Shown here piece after piece: positions 27,424-35,401 of a stretch of 64,000 nt of DNA (positions are counted from its first letter, which is position 1; the number at the start of each line of letters is the position of its first letter). The notes below the pieces were generated by a model, which was given only the letters and a program-made list of their open reading frames with translations, was not told where the DNA came from and ran no database searches. Origin of the DNA: Akkermansiaceae bacterium UBA956 (GTDB lineage: Bacteria > Verrucomicrobiota > Verrucomicrobiia > Verrucomicrobiales > Akkermansiaceae); assembly GCA_002293145.1 (NCBI GenBank), contig DBCO01000005.1:172532-236531 (forward strand), in the 5' to 3' direction. The translations under genes and the position numbers were made by a program.

Positions 27424-29568
27424 ATGAACATACACAATGTTACCATTGAAGTGGGATCCAATCCCATGATTATCGAAACCGGCAAACTTGCCAAACTCGC
27501 CGACGGTGCCGTCACCGTCCGCTGCGGAGACACCATCATCCTCGTCACAGCTGTATCCGCAACCAAAGTAAAAACCGGCCAAACTTGGTTCCCCCTCTCG
27601 GTGGAATACAAAGAGAAAGCCTCTGCTGCCGGCGTATTTCCCGGTGGCTACTTCAAACGCGAAGGCCGCCCTACTGAAAAGGAAATTCTCACCTGCCGCA
27701 TGACCGACCGTCCGCTGCGTCCGCTGTTCCCCAAAGGTTACCTCTACGAAACACAAATCGTTGCCCTGCTCCTCAGCGCCGATGGCATCAATGACGCCGA
27801 CATCCTCTCGATGAACGGTGCCTCTGCTGCCCTCTGCCTGTCGGACATCCCCTTCGCTGGCCCGATTGGTGCCGTTCGCGTTGGCCGCATCGACGGTGAA
27901 TTCCTCATCAACCCAACCCACGACGAACGTGCCGAGAGTGATCTCGACCTCGTTTACGTTGGCGGCAAAAATGACGTCATCATGATCGAAGGATCTGCTC
28001 TGGAACTCCCTGAGCCAGAATTCATCAAGTCACTCCATTTCGCCCAAGCAGCGGTGCAGAAAATCATCGCCGCTCAGGAAGAACTTGTGGCCAAAGCCGG
28101 CAAAGCCAAGCGCGAATACACCGTGACTGTGGCCAAAGACGAACTCTTGGAAGTCGCCTACGAAATTGCCGGAAGTCGCATCGAGTCCGCCATCTACGCC
28201 GCCTCCAAAGTCGAGCGTGGCAAAAAAGTCGGCGCCCTGCGCGATGAAGTGGAAGCCGCCATCATGGAGCGTTTCCCGCAAACCACCGAGTTTGAAATCG
28301 AGCAAGCCTTCGAATACCTTCAGAAAAAAGCTTTCCGCATTTCCATCATGGAAAAAGGTCTGCGCGCTGACGGTCGCAAGCCTGGTGACCTTCGCCCGCT
28401 CTACGGCGAAGTGGCCACCCTTCCTCGCGTTCACGGCTCCGCCATTTTCTCCCGTGGCGAAACTCAAGCGCTCGCCATTGCCACTCTCGCTCCTGCCGAT
28501 GAGAAGCAAGACATGGACAACTACGCCGGCGGCGAAACCGAAAAACGTTTCATCCTGCACTACAACTTCCCTCCATTCTCCGTTGGTGAAACGGGTCGTA
28601 TGGGTGGCCTCAACCGCCGCGAGATCGGTCACGGTGCTCTTGCTGAGCGCTCGATCGCTCCCGTGATCCCTGCCGAGACCGTATTCCCTTACGCCATGCG
28701 CGTTTCCTCCGAAGTGACCGAGTCGAACGGCTCGACCTCGATGGCAACCGTCTGCGCCGGTGTGATGTCCTTGCTCGATGCCGGTGTGCCGCTCAAGGCT
28801 ACCGTCGGCGGCATTTCCTGCGGTCTTGTTACCGAGATGGATGAAAACGGTAACATGAAAGCCTACACCACCCTGCTCGACATCATCGGCAGTGAGGACT
28901 TCTACGGCGACATGGACTTCAAACTCTGCGGCACCCGCGCGGGTGTCACTGGCTATCAGCTCGACCTCAAGCTGCCCGGCATCCCGCTTTCGATCCTTGA
29001 AGAAGGCATCGAAGTCGCGAAAAACGGTCGCATGATCATCATCGACAAGATGGAAGAATCCATCAGCGGTCCTGCCGAACTCAGCCCCTACGCCCCACGC
29101 ATCGTTTCCGTGAAGATCCCAGCGGATCGCATCGGCGAACTGATTGGCCCTGGCGGCAAAAACATCAAAGGCATCCAAGCCGAGTCCGGTGCACAATTGA
29201 GCATCGACGACGACGGCACCGTGCACATCTACGCCTCCAAGCAAGTCGGTCTCGACCGCGCTAAGGCGATGATCGACCGTATGTTTGCTGAGATCGAAGT
29301 TGGCAAGACCTACACCGGTCGTGTTGTCAGCGTCACCGCCTTTGGTGCCTTCATGGAAGTGCTGCCTGGCAAAGATGGTCTCGTTCACGTCTCCGAGCTG
29401 GCCGAAGGCCGCGTCGAGAAAGTGGAAGACGTCGTCAAAAAAGGCGACACCATCACCGCAAAATGCCTCGGCGTTGACGAAAAAGGTCGGGTGAAGATGA
29501 GCCGCAAAGCCTATCTCCGCGAGCTCGCTCAGCAGGAAGCCGCTGGCACTGAGTCCAGCGAAGGCTAA
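27424..29568 (+). CDS. pnp: Polyribonucleotide nucleotidyltransferase (PNPase)
   Basis: 714 residues. It degrades RNA 3' to 5' using phosphate and can synthesise tails. Two RNase PH domains are present (first about 10-220, second about 310-530, with FSRGETQALA, GRREIGHGALAERS and the DIIGSEDFYGDMDFK active region). A KH domain follows (IGPGGKNIKGIQAESGA at about 575-595), then an S1 domain (TYTGRVVSVTAFGAFMEV onward). Full length, with a strong terminator 25 bases downstream. Confidence 0.98.
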   Translation: MNIHNVTIEVGSNPMIIETGKLAKLADGAVTVRCGDTIILVTAVSATKVKTGQTWFPLSVEYKEKASAAGVFPGGYFKREGRPTEKEILTCRMTDRPLRPLFPKGYLYETQIVALLLSADGINDADILSMNGASAALCLSDIPFAGPIGAVRVGRIDGEFLINPTHDERAESDLDLVYVGGKNDVIMIEGSALELPEPEFIKSLHFAQAAVQKIIAAQEELVAKAGKAKREYTVTVAKDELLEVAYEIAGSRIESAIYAASKVERGKKVGALRDEVEAAIMERFPQTTEFEIEQAFEYLQKKAFRISIMEKGLRADGRKPGDLRPLYGEVATLPRVHGSAIFSRGETQALAIATLAPADEKQDMDNYAGGETEKRFILHYNFPPFSVGETGRMGGLNRREIGHGALAERSIAPVIPAETVFPYAMRVSSEVTESNGSTSMATVCAGVMSLLDAGVPLKATVGGISCGLVTEMDENGNMKAYTTLLDIIGSEDFYGDMDFKLCGTRAGVTGYQLDLKLPGIPLSILEEGIEVAKNGRMIIIDKMEESISGPAELSPYAPRIVSVKIPADRIGELIGPGGKNIKGIQAESGAQLSIDDDGTVHIYASKQVGLDRAKAMIDRMFAEIEVGKTYTGRVVSVTAFGAFMEVLPGKDGLVHVSELAEGRVEKVEDVVKKGDTITAKCLGVDEKGRVKMSRKAYLRELAQQEAAGTESSEG

Positions 29569-29592
29569 TAAACCGAGCCCTCAACTCTCCCA

Positions 29593-29627
29593 AGCCCGCG
29601 TAGCCCACAAGCTACGCGGGCTTTTTC
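29593..29627 (+). terminator. Rho-independent terminator after pnp
   Basis: AGCCCGCGTAGC / GCTACGCGGGCT, a perfect 12-base stem with loop CCACAA, followed by TTTT. Confidence 0.92.
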
Positions 29628-29674
29628 GTAGCGGCAGCATCCTACAGCCAAGGCCCATGAACGAAAACAAGCGT

Positions 29675-29707
29675 TGACATATTTATTTCATATGCAATAT
29701 TTCTTTC
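29675..29707 (+). promoter_or_regulatory. Promoter and direct-repeat operator of the toxin-antitoxin pair
   Basis: TTGACA (29675-29680) is followed by two imperfect direct repeats, TATTTATTTCATATGCAA and TATTTCTTTCATGCAAA, the second running into the ATG at 29708. Such repeats are typical operators for ribbon-helix-helix antitoxins, so autoregulation is likely. Confidence 0.5.
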
Positions 29708-29983
29708 ATGCAAACCACACTACGTATCCAAGACGAACTTTATCGGGCTGCAAAAGCCGAGGCTGCAAGAGAGGGAATCACACTCACTCGCTACCTTGAA
29801 TCAGCGATTACGCTAAGACTAAAGAAAAAAGATACCCGTAGCCCGAGCGCGCCCTACTCATTCCCAGTCTTTCATCCAGAAAAGCCTCTCGAATTGACAA
29901 GCCTAGAACTCAAACATCGCGCACAACAATTAGAGCTCGAGCACGACCTCAAAAAATTATCGCTTCACCCAACTAAAAAATGA
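29708..29983 (+). CDS. Ribbon-helix-helix antitoxin (VapB-like)
   Basis: 91 residues. The first 45 form a CopG/RHH-type DNA-binding fold: TTLRIQDELYRAAKAEAARE then GITLTRYLESAITLRL. The last 40 residues, rich in Glu and Lys helices, would wrap the toxin. Its stop overlaps the PIN-domain gene start by four bases (ATGA), which fixes the pair as an operon. Confidence 0.8.
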   Translation: MQTTLRIQDELYRAAKAEAAREGITLTRYLESAITLRLKKKDTRSPSAPYSFPVFHPEKPLELTSLELKHRAQQLELEHDLKKLSLHPTKK

Positions 29984-30441
29984 ATTTGAGCCCCCCATTT
30001 TTTCCCGATGTGAACATTTGGGTCAATGCCTTAAACGCATCCGCGGCCGATCACAGAGTATGTCGCTTATGGCTCGATGACGTGACCTCATCAGGATGCA
30101 TATTGCTAGTGAATGACCTAACAGAATGCGCCTTACTCCGAATCAGTTCACATCGACAACTGGGAATCGCGAATTCAGAAATCGCAATGGATTTTCACAA
30201 AGCTCTGCTCGACTACCCGAACACACAACGCATCTCACCCAGCGAGCGGCAGTGGGAAACCCTTCACTCGCTCATTCGCACACTATCCCTTTCGGGTAAT
30301 GACATCAATGATGCCTGGCTCGCAGCACTTGCTATTGAAAGTGGAGCTACACTCATAAGCCTCGATCAGGGATTTTCTCGCTTTCCCGGACTTTCATGGT
30401 TCAACCCAGCTATGCATTCTCAAACGATAGAAAAACCGTAG
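29980..30441 (+). CDS. PIN-domain ribonuclease toxin (VapC-like)
   Basis: 153 residues. PIN acidic residues are placed as expected: FPDVNIWVNAL (first Asp), DLTECALLRI (Glu), GNDINDAWLAALA (two Asp) and ISLDQGFSRF (last Asp). VapC toxins cleave tRNA or rRNA and are held inactive by the cognate antitoxin encoded directly upstream. All catalytic positions are intact, so the module appears functional. Confidence 0.85.
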   Translation: MNLSPPFFPDVNIWVNALNASAADHRVCRLWLDDVTSSGCILLVNDLTECALLRISSHRQLGIANSEIAMDFHKALLDYPNTQRISPSERQWETLHSLIRTLSLSGNDINDAWLAALAIESGATLISLDQGFSRFPGLSWFNPAMHSQTIEKP

Positions 30442-30520
30442 CAGAAATAGCACCATAAGGAACTCCACGATTCCAATCCTCGCTCACGGGTTTGCCGAGC
30501 CCCACCCTTCCTATATTGTC

Positions 30521-30549
30521 TTGACATCGTCCATACAAACCTAAATACT
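30521..30549 (+). promoter_or_regulatory. Sigma-70-type promoter for the CotH protein
   Basis: TTGACA (30521-30526), a 17-base spacer and AATACT (30544-30549), about 35 bases ahead of the ATG at 30584. Confidence 0.6.
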
Positions 30550-30583
30550 GCGTGAGTTACCAACACAAATTCCCCCACTGCTC

Positions 30584-33500
30584 ATGAATCCCAAGCACTT
30601 TCGTTTTCTTTGCATTCTATGTACCACTCTGCTCTACCTGCTTGTTACCGCTACTGCTCAGCCGGTGATTAGTGAGTTCATGGCGCAGAACAACAACACT
30701 CTGGCCGACGAAGATGGAGAGTATTCGGACTGGATTGAGATCCGCAACACCAGCAACGCGACGATCAATCTGGCAGGCTGGAGCTTGAGCGATCTGAGCA
30801 CGGATTTGCAGCAATGGACTTTCCCAGACACCCCACTCGCCGCCAACGGAGCCCTTATTGTTTTTGCCTCGTCCAAAGACCGTAAAATCACCGGGCAACC
30901 ACTGCACGCCAATTTCTCTTTAGCAGCTGCGGGTGAATATCTCGCACTCACTGCACCCGATGGGCTCACCAAAGCAACGGAATTTTCTCCCGCGTATCCC
31001 GCACAAAGCACCGATGTCTCGTACGGATCGGCCCAATCAAATTCATGGGTCCAACTTGCCGGAAAAAGCAGTGCCTTTCGCTACCTAGTGCCGAATGCCA
31101 CCACTGGACCAGTGCTCGGAACAACTTGGCGCGCCAAAAGCTTCAATGACAGCACATGGACACAAGGAACTCTCGCCATCGGCTTCAAAAATGGTGCAGC
31201 TGATCCATTGGGTATGCGCTCGATTTTTGAGACCAATGTGCAGTCATTGATGTACGATCTCACAAGTCGACAATCCTGTTATCTACGCGTTCCATTTACT
31301 GTCAGCAATGTCGAAAATGTGTTAGAATTCGAGCTCCGTACCCAATATGATGACGGCTACGCGACCTTCATCAACGGCAGCAGTAATCCTGTGGATGCCG
31401 CCAATGCCCCAACTTCCCTGACATGGCAATCGGTCGCCACAGCCACCGAGACTGACGGCAACGGTCTCTCGATGAAAATTGCCAATCTAAGCGCGCAGAT
31501 CGGCAATTTGGTCACAGGATCAAACGTATTGGCCATCCATGGTTTAAATGCCAATCAATCGAGCTCAGACTTTCTATGCGCACCGCAAGTCTGGGTTCGT
31601 CTAGCAAACACTGGAGCTACGCAATGGGGCTACTTTGAGCCTGCCACACCTGGTGCCGGCAATGGCGGCACGGAGAGCATGATTCTTTTCGATGAAGTGC
31701 TGTTCTCCGAAGTATCCAAAACTTTTTCTAACAACTTCTCTCTCACGCTGAGCGGAGCCACGGTAGGAAAAACTATTCGCTACACCACCGACGGTACTGT
31801 GCCGACTATTTCATCGACCTTATATGCGACCCCCATCAACATCACGGCAAGCTCGGTGATCCGTGCGAGAATTTTTGATAGCTCTGGCATCGGCAGCAGG
31901 ACGTTCACACGCCACTTCACCAAGCTGGCGGCTGATGTGGTGAATCGTCAATCCAATCTGCCAATGGTCGTGCTCGATCCGCGCAATCAAATATTGAATA
32001 GCGTGAATCGCGCTGGGGCGTATTTTCAGTTGTTTGATCGCGATACGAATGGTGTAAGCGCACTCAATCGTGTGCCAACACTATCCACGCGACAAGGTTT
32101 GCGCTGGAGAGGCTCGTCATCAGAAGGTCAGCCCAAAAAACCATACAGCGTTGCATTTTGGAACGACCGTGACCAGGAGATCAACCACCCGCTGTTAGGC
32201 ATGAATGCCGAATCGGACTGGGTGATGTATTCTCCCTACTATTTCGATCGCGCCTACATTCGCAATGCCGTCGCGTATGAAATGTCGCGCCGCATGGGTC
32301 GATGGGCCCCGCAAATGAAATTCGTAGAGGTATATTTGAATGCCGCAGGTGATGATCTCACCGCAAGTGACTACATTGGTGTTTATGCCATCTGCGAACA
32401 GATCAAAATGAACCCAACGCGGATGGGGTATCGTGTCTTGGAGAAAACCGACATACCACCAGCAGGAGCCATTAATGTGCAGGCGAGCGGCAACTGGACG
32501 GGTGGGTATTTGTTCAAAATCGATCGGGCGGACACGGATGAATACAGCTGGAAAACCACACGAAATCTGCCGCGAGATTTCTTTCTCGCACTGAGTCGCC
32601 CGCAAATGGAAAACCTTGATGGCGGCCCCTATGCGAGCAATCCCACCGCATTTGCGGGATCACGCCAAGTAGCGTATATCACCAACTACATTCAAGCCTT
32701 TGAAGATGCACTGCATGCCGATCTCGCCAATGGATTTTCCACTCGCAACTACCTAAACTTCATCGACCGCGACCATTGGATCGATCACTTGCTCATCAAT
32801 GTCTTTGCAAAAAATGTCGATGGCCTACGACTCAGCGCCTTTTTTCACAAACCTGAAAATCAGAAAATCAAAGCAGGACCAACATGGGACTTTGATCGAT
32901 CAATGGAGTCCTATGATGATCGAGACGATGCTTTCAATACTTGGCTGGGCACGGGTGATGGCACCGATTTTTTCACTCGCGACTGGTGGAATCAATTGTG
33001 CCAGGACCCTGACTTCCGGCAAGCCTTCTACGATCGTTGGGCGGAATTGCGCAAGACCACTCTCTCGAATGCGGGTCTCGCCGATATCATCAACCCGATC
33101 GCAAATGAAATTCGCAACAGTGCCAATGGCCTTGGCTCAGCAGCCGATCGAGATGCAGTACGATGGACGGACAACGCCCCACGCAGTGGCGGTTATCCTG
33201 CGGAGATATCCGCAATGCTTACCTGGCTACAAAACCGTGCAGGATGGATGGAACGACGCCGCATCACAGATGCAGCACTCCTACCAACCGCGCCAACCAT
33301 CACGCCTCAACAAACACCATTGCTTACTGGAGGAACCGTGAGCCTCAGTGGCACGGGCGGCACCCTCTACTATCGCCTCGATGGATTAGACCCAAGGGCA
33401 GCGGGAGGCGCGATCAATGGCAGTGCATACTCTGCTGCCATCACCATCAACGCTCCTAGCACCATTGTTGCTCGTATACGCAGCAGCGCGGGTGAATGGA

Positions 33501-35353
33501 GCGCGCCTGCTAGCATGCTCTTACTCGCCTCCGATCCTGGTCCGCAATTTCTGCCCGGTGGAACCGCTAGCTGGAATGACGACGCTAACTGGGAAACCAA
33601 CCCCGCAGCCTACCCTAACGGAAATGGCAAAGCTGCGATCATTCCTGCACCTGGCGGAGAAGTCGAGCGCTCCGTCGATCTCTACGCCCCCGTGACCATG
33701 GGACGCATCCATTTTCCGATGAATGCATCTCCCTTGCGCAACAAAATCCGCGATCGCAATATAGGCAACAGTTTTACCTTTCAAAACAACGGTGCTACCG
33801 CCTTGATGAAAATCGATGGAAGCTCGACGGGCTATGTGGAATGGGAAGTCGCAGCTGGCGTGACCTTGCAAAATTCGTTAGAAATTGACATCGCCAACAA
33901 CAATGGACACCCCGAATACGGAGCACTGCGCATCAGGTCGGCATGGAGCGGCCCAGGAGGATTGACCAAAAATGGCTTAGGCGTTGCAACATTCACTGGC
34001 GACAGCAAAATCTATGCGGGTCCAACCATTCTCGAACAAGGCGTGCTCCGTGTGACACAAGCTGCAGCTATGAGTCAAAGTTCTGCCGTGCAAGTGTATG
34101 ACGGCGCACAGTTTCGCTTGGTTAGCACGGGAACGATTGCTGCACCTGCGGTGTATCAATTTGGCGGTGACATTTACTTGCGAGGATCAGGCCGAGGAAG
34201 CGAAATCGCCGATCAATCAGGTCAGGGAAAACAAGGTGCATTGCGCTATGATCCAGTTACCCAAGGCAATTTTGCGATTGTAAGAAACGCCATCGATTTC
34301 GCTGAAGCTGCGAGCCTTCACGTTGACGGATCACAAAATGTGTTAGAACTCAGTGGTGTCGTGCGCGGCACTGGCAACGTTGCCAAAAGCGGCGGCGGCA
34401 CGGTTTCGCTCACGAATGCAGGGCCCTTGCAATCGGGGACTTGGACGATCAATAACGGCACCGTAAAACTCCGATCCTCGCTGCAAGCATCGATCGAAAT
34501 CAATGCCACAGGAATACTCGATGCCGCGCATAGCAGTGGCGCCGTCAGCGGCAGTGGCTCTATTTTGCTCGATGGAAATTCCTTTGTCACCAGTGCCGTG
34601 AATGGATTGCATCGCGCCTTCATCTTTACCCAAGAAGGAAACTACGTCACAGGCAATGGACTCATTCTCACCGAAAATCCAGCAACTGCTCTGTCCCACG
34701 ACATTTACATCGAACAAACTACCACCAGCACATCTCGTTATCAAGGTGGATATTTTCTTCCTGTTTCTACCGCGTGGGAATCATTGCTTGATGCGCCACT
34801 GCGGATTTTTGTGCGCGACCTAGGCGGATTGCACACCTTTGCAGGTCGCACGTGGACCGAATCGAACCTAGCATCAGTAACGCGGATCCCGGCAACAGTG
34901 AACGGTCAAAATGGTCGGATTCTTGAAGTCCGTTTCGATGGCAAACCTCTGCGTTATGCAGGCTGGAGAACCCAGCAATTTCCTGCGGAACCAGAGCTGA
35001 GCGATGATGCTGTTTCTGGCCCCCATGCTGACCCAGCAGGCAGCGGCATCGCCAATCTTCTCCGTTTCGCACTCGGGCTCACGGCAAATCAATCGCCGAC
35101 CAATGCACTGCCAACACTAACGAAAACCAGCAATCTCGTAACTTTCCGATTTCGTTACTTTCCCGAACACACAGACATCCGCACGATTGCTGAGAGCACG
35201 AGTAATCTTGATGATTGGAGTCAAGCCACTGTGCTATTCGATTCACAAAGCAGCCTCACACTCCCCGATGTGAATGGCATGATCGAAGTCACTGAGCCAG
35301 CGGTTCAAACCAAGCGCTTTTATCGTCTCAGGATCATCGAGCTCACGCCGTAA
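30584..35353 (+). CDS. Giant secreted protein: lamin-tail, CotH kinase-like and beta-strand repeats
   Basis: 1589 residues with a signal peptide (residues 1-26). Order: lamin-tail domain (about 27-130, VISEFMAQNNNTLADEDGE, WIEIRNTS, LAGWSLSD); beta-sandwich (about 160-340); chitobiase C-terminal-like domain (about 370-450, IRYTTDGTVPT); CotH domain (about 465-830) with LRWRGSSSEGQPKKPYS, MNAESDWVMYSPY and WDFDRSMESYDDR; a second chitobiase-type domain (about 885-965); then autotransporter-associated beta-strand repeats (GPGGLTKNGLG, GTGNVAKSGGGTVSL); and a C-terminal module with FYRLRI. CotH proteins phosphorylate extracellular or spore proteins in some bacteria; activity here is unproven. 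No autotransporter barrel follows the repeats. Confidence 0.85.
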   Translation: MNPKHFRFLCILCTTLLYLLVTATAQPVISEFMAQNNNTLADEDGEYSDWIEIRNTSNATINLAGWSLSDLSTDLQQWTFPDTPLAANGALIVFASSKDRKITGQPLHANFSLAAAGEYLALTAPDGLTKATEFSPAYPAQSTDVSYGSAQSNSWVQLAGKSSAFRYLVPNATTGPVLGTTWRAKSFNDSTWTQGTLAIGFKNGAADPLGMRSIFETNVQSLMYDLTSRQSCYLRVPFTVSNVENVLEFELRTQYDDGYATFINGSSNPVDAANAPTSLTWQSVATATETDGNGLSMKIANLSAQIGNLVTGSNVLAIHGLNANQSSSDFLCAPQVWVRLANTGATQWGYFEPATPGAGNGGTESMILFDEVLFSEVSKTFSNNFSLTLSGATVGKTIRYTTDGTVPTISSTLYATPINITASSVIRARIFDSSGIGSRTFTRHFTKLAADVVNRQSNLPMVVLDPRNQILNSVNRAGAYFQLFDRDTNGVSALNRVPTLSTRQGLRWRGSSSEGQPKKPYSVAFWNDRDQEINHPLLGMNAESDWVMYSPYYFDRAYIRNAVAYEMSRRMGRWAPQMKFVEVYLNAAGDDLTASDYIGVYAICEQIKMNPTRMGYRVLEKTDIPPAGAINVQASGNWTGGYLFKIDRADTDEYSWKTTRNLPRDFFLALSRPQMENLDGGPYASNPTAFAGSRQVAYITNYIQAFEDALHADLANGFSTRNYLNFIDRDHWIDHLLINVFAKNVDGLRLSAFFHKPENQKIKAGPTWDFDRSMESYDDRDDAFNTWLGTGDGTDFFTRDWWNQLCQDPDFRQAFYDRWAELRKTTLSNAGLADIINPIANEIRNSANGLGSAADRDAVRWTDNAPRSGGYPAEISAMLTWLQNRAGWMERRRITDAALLPTAPTITPQQTPLLTGGTVSLSGTGGTLYYRLDGLDPRAAGGAINGSAYSAAITINAPSTIVARIRSSAGEWSAPASMLLLASDPGPQFLPGGTASWNDDANWETNPAAYPNGNGKAAIIPAPGGEVERSVDLYAPVTMGRIHFPMNASPLRNKIRDRNIGNSFTFQNNGATALMKIDGSSTGYVEWEVAAGVTLQNSLEIDIANNNGHPEYGALRIRSAWSGPGGLTKNGLGVATFTGDSKIYAGPTILEQGVLRVTQAAAMSQSSAVQVYDGAQFRLVSTGTIAAPAVYQFGGDIYLRGSGRGSEIADQSGQGKQGALRYDPVTQGNFAIVRNAIDFAEAASLHVDGSQNVLELSGVVRGTGNVAKSGGGTVSLTNAGPLQSGTWTINNGTVKLRSSLQASIEINATGILDAAHSSGAVSGSGSILLDGNSFVTSAVNGLHRAFIFTQEGNYVTGNGLILTENPATALSHDIYIEQTTTSTSRYQGGYFLPVSTAWESLLDAPLRIFVRDLGGLHTFAGRTWTESNLASVTRIPATVNGQNGRILEVRFDGKPLRYAGWRTQQFPAEPELSDDAVSGPHADPAGSGIANLLRFALGLTANQSPTNALPTLTKTSNLVTFRFRYFPEHTDIRTIAESTSNLDDWSQATVLFDSQSSLTLPDVNGMIEVTEPAVQTKRFYRLRIIELTP

Positions 35354-35401
35354 GGACAAGTTATCTGATAGATCGTTGTGTAGTACAACGTAAATTTGGT
35401 A

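Noticed and set aside
28030..29388. 452-codon minus-strand frame opposite pnp
   Set aside because: It has no family match and is the expected antisense of a codon-biased PNPase gene.
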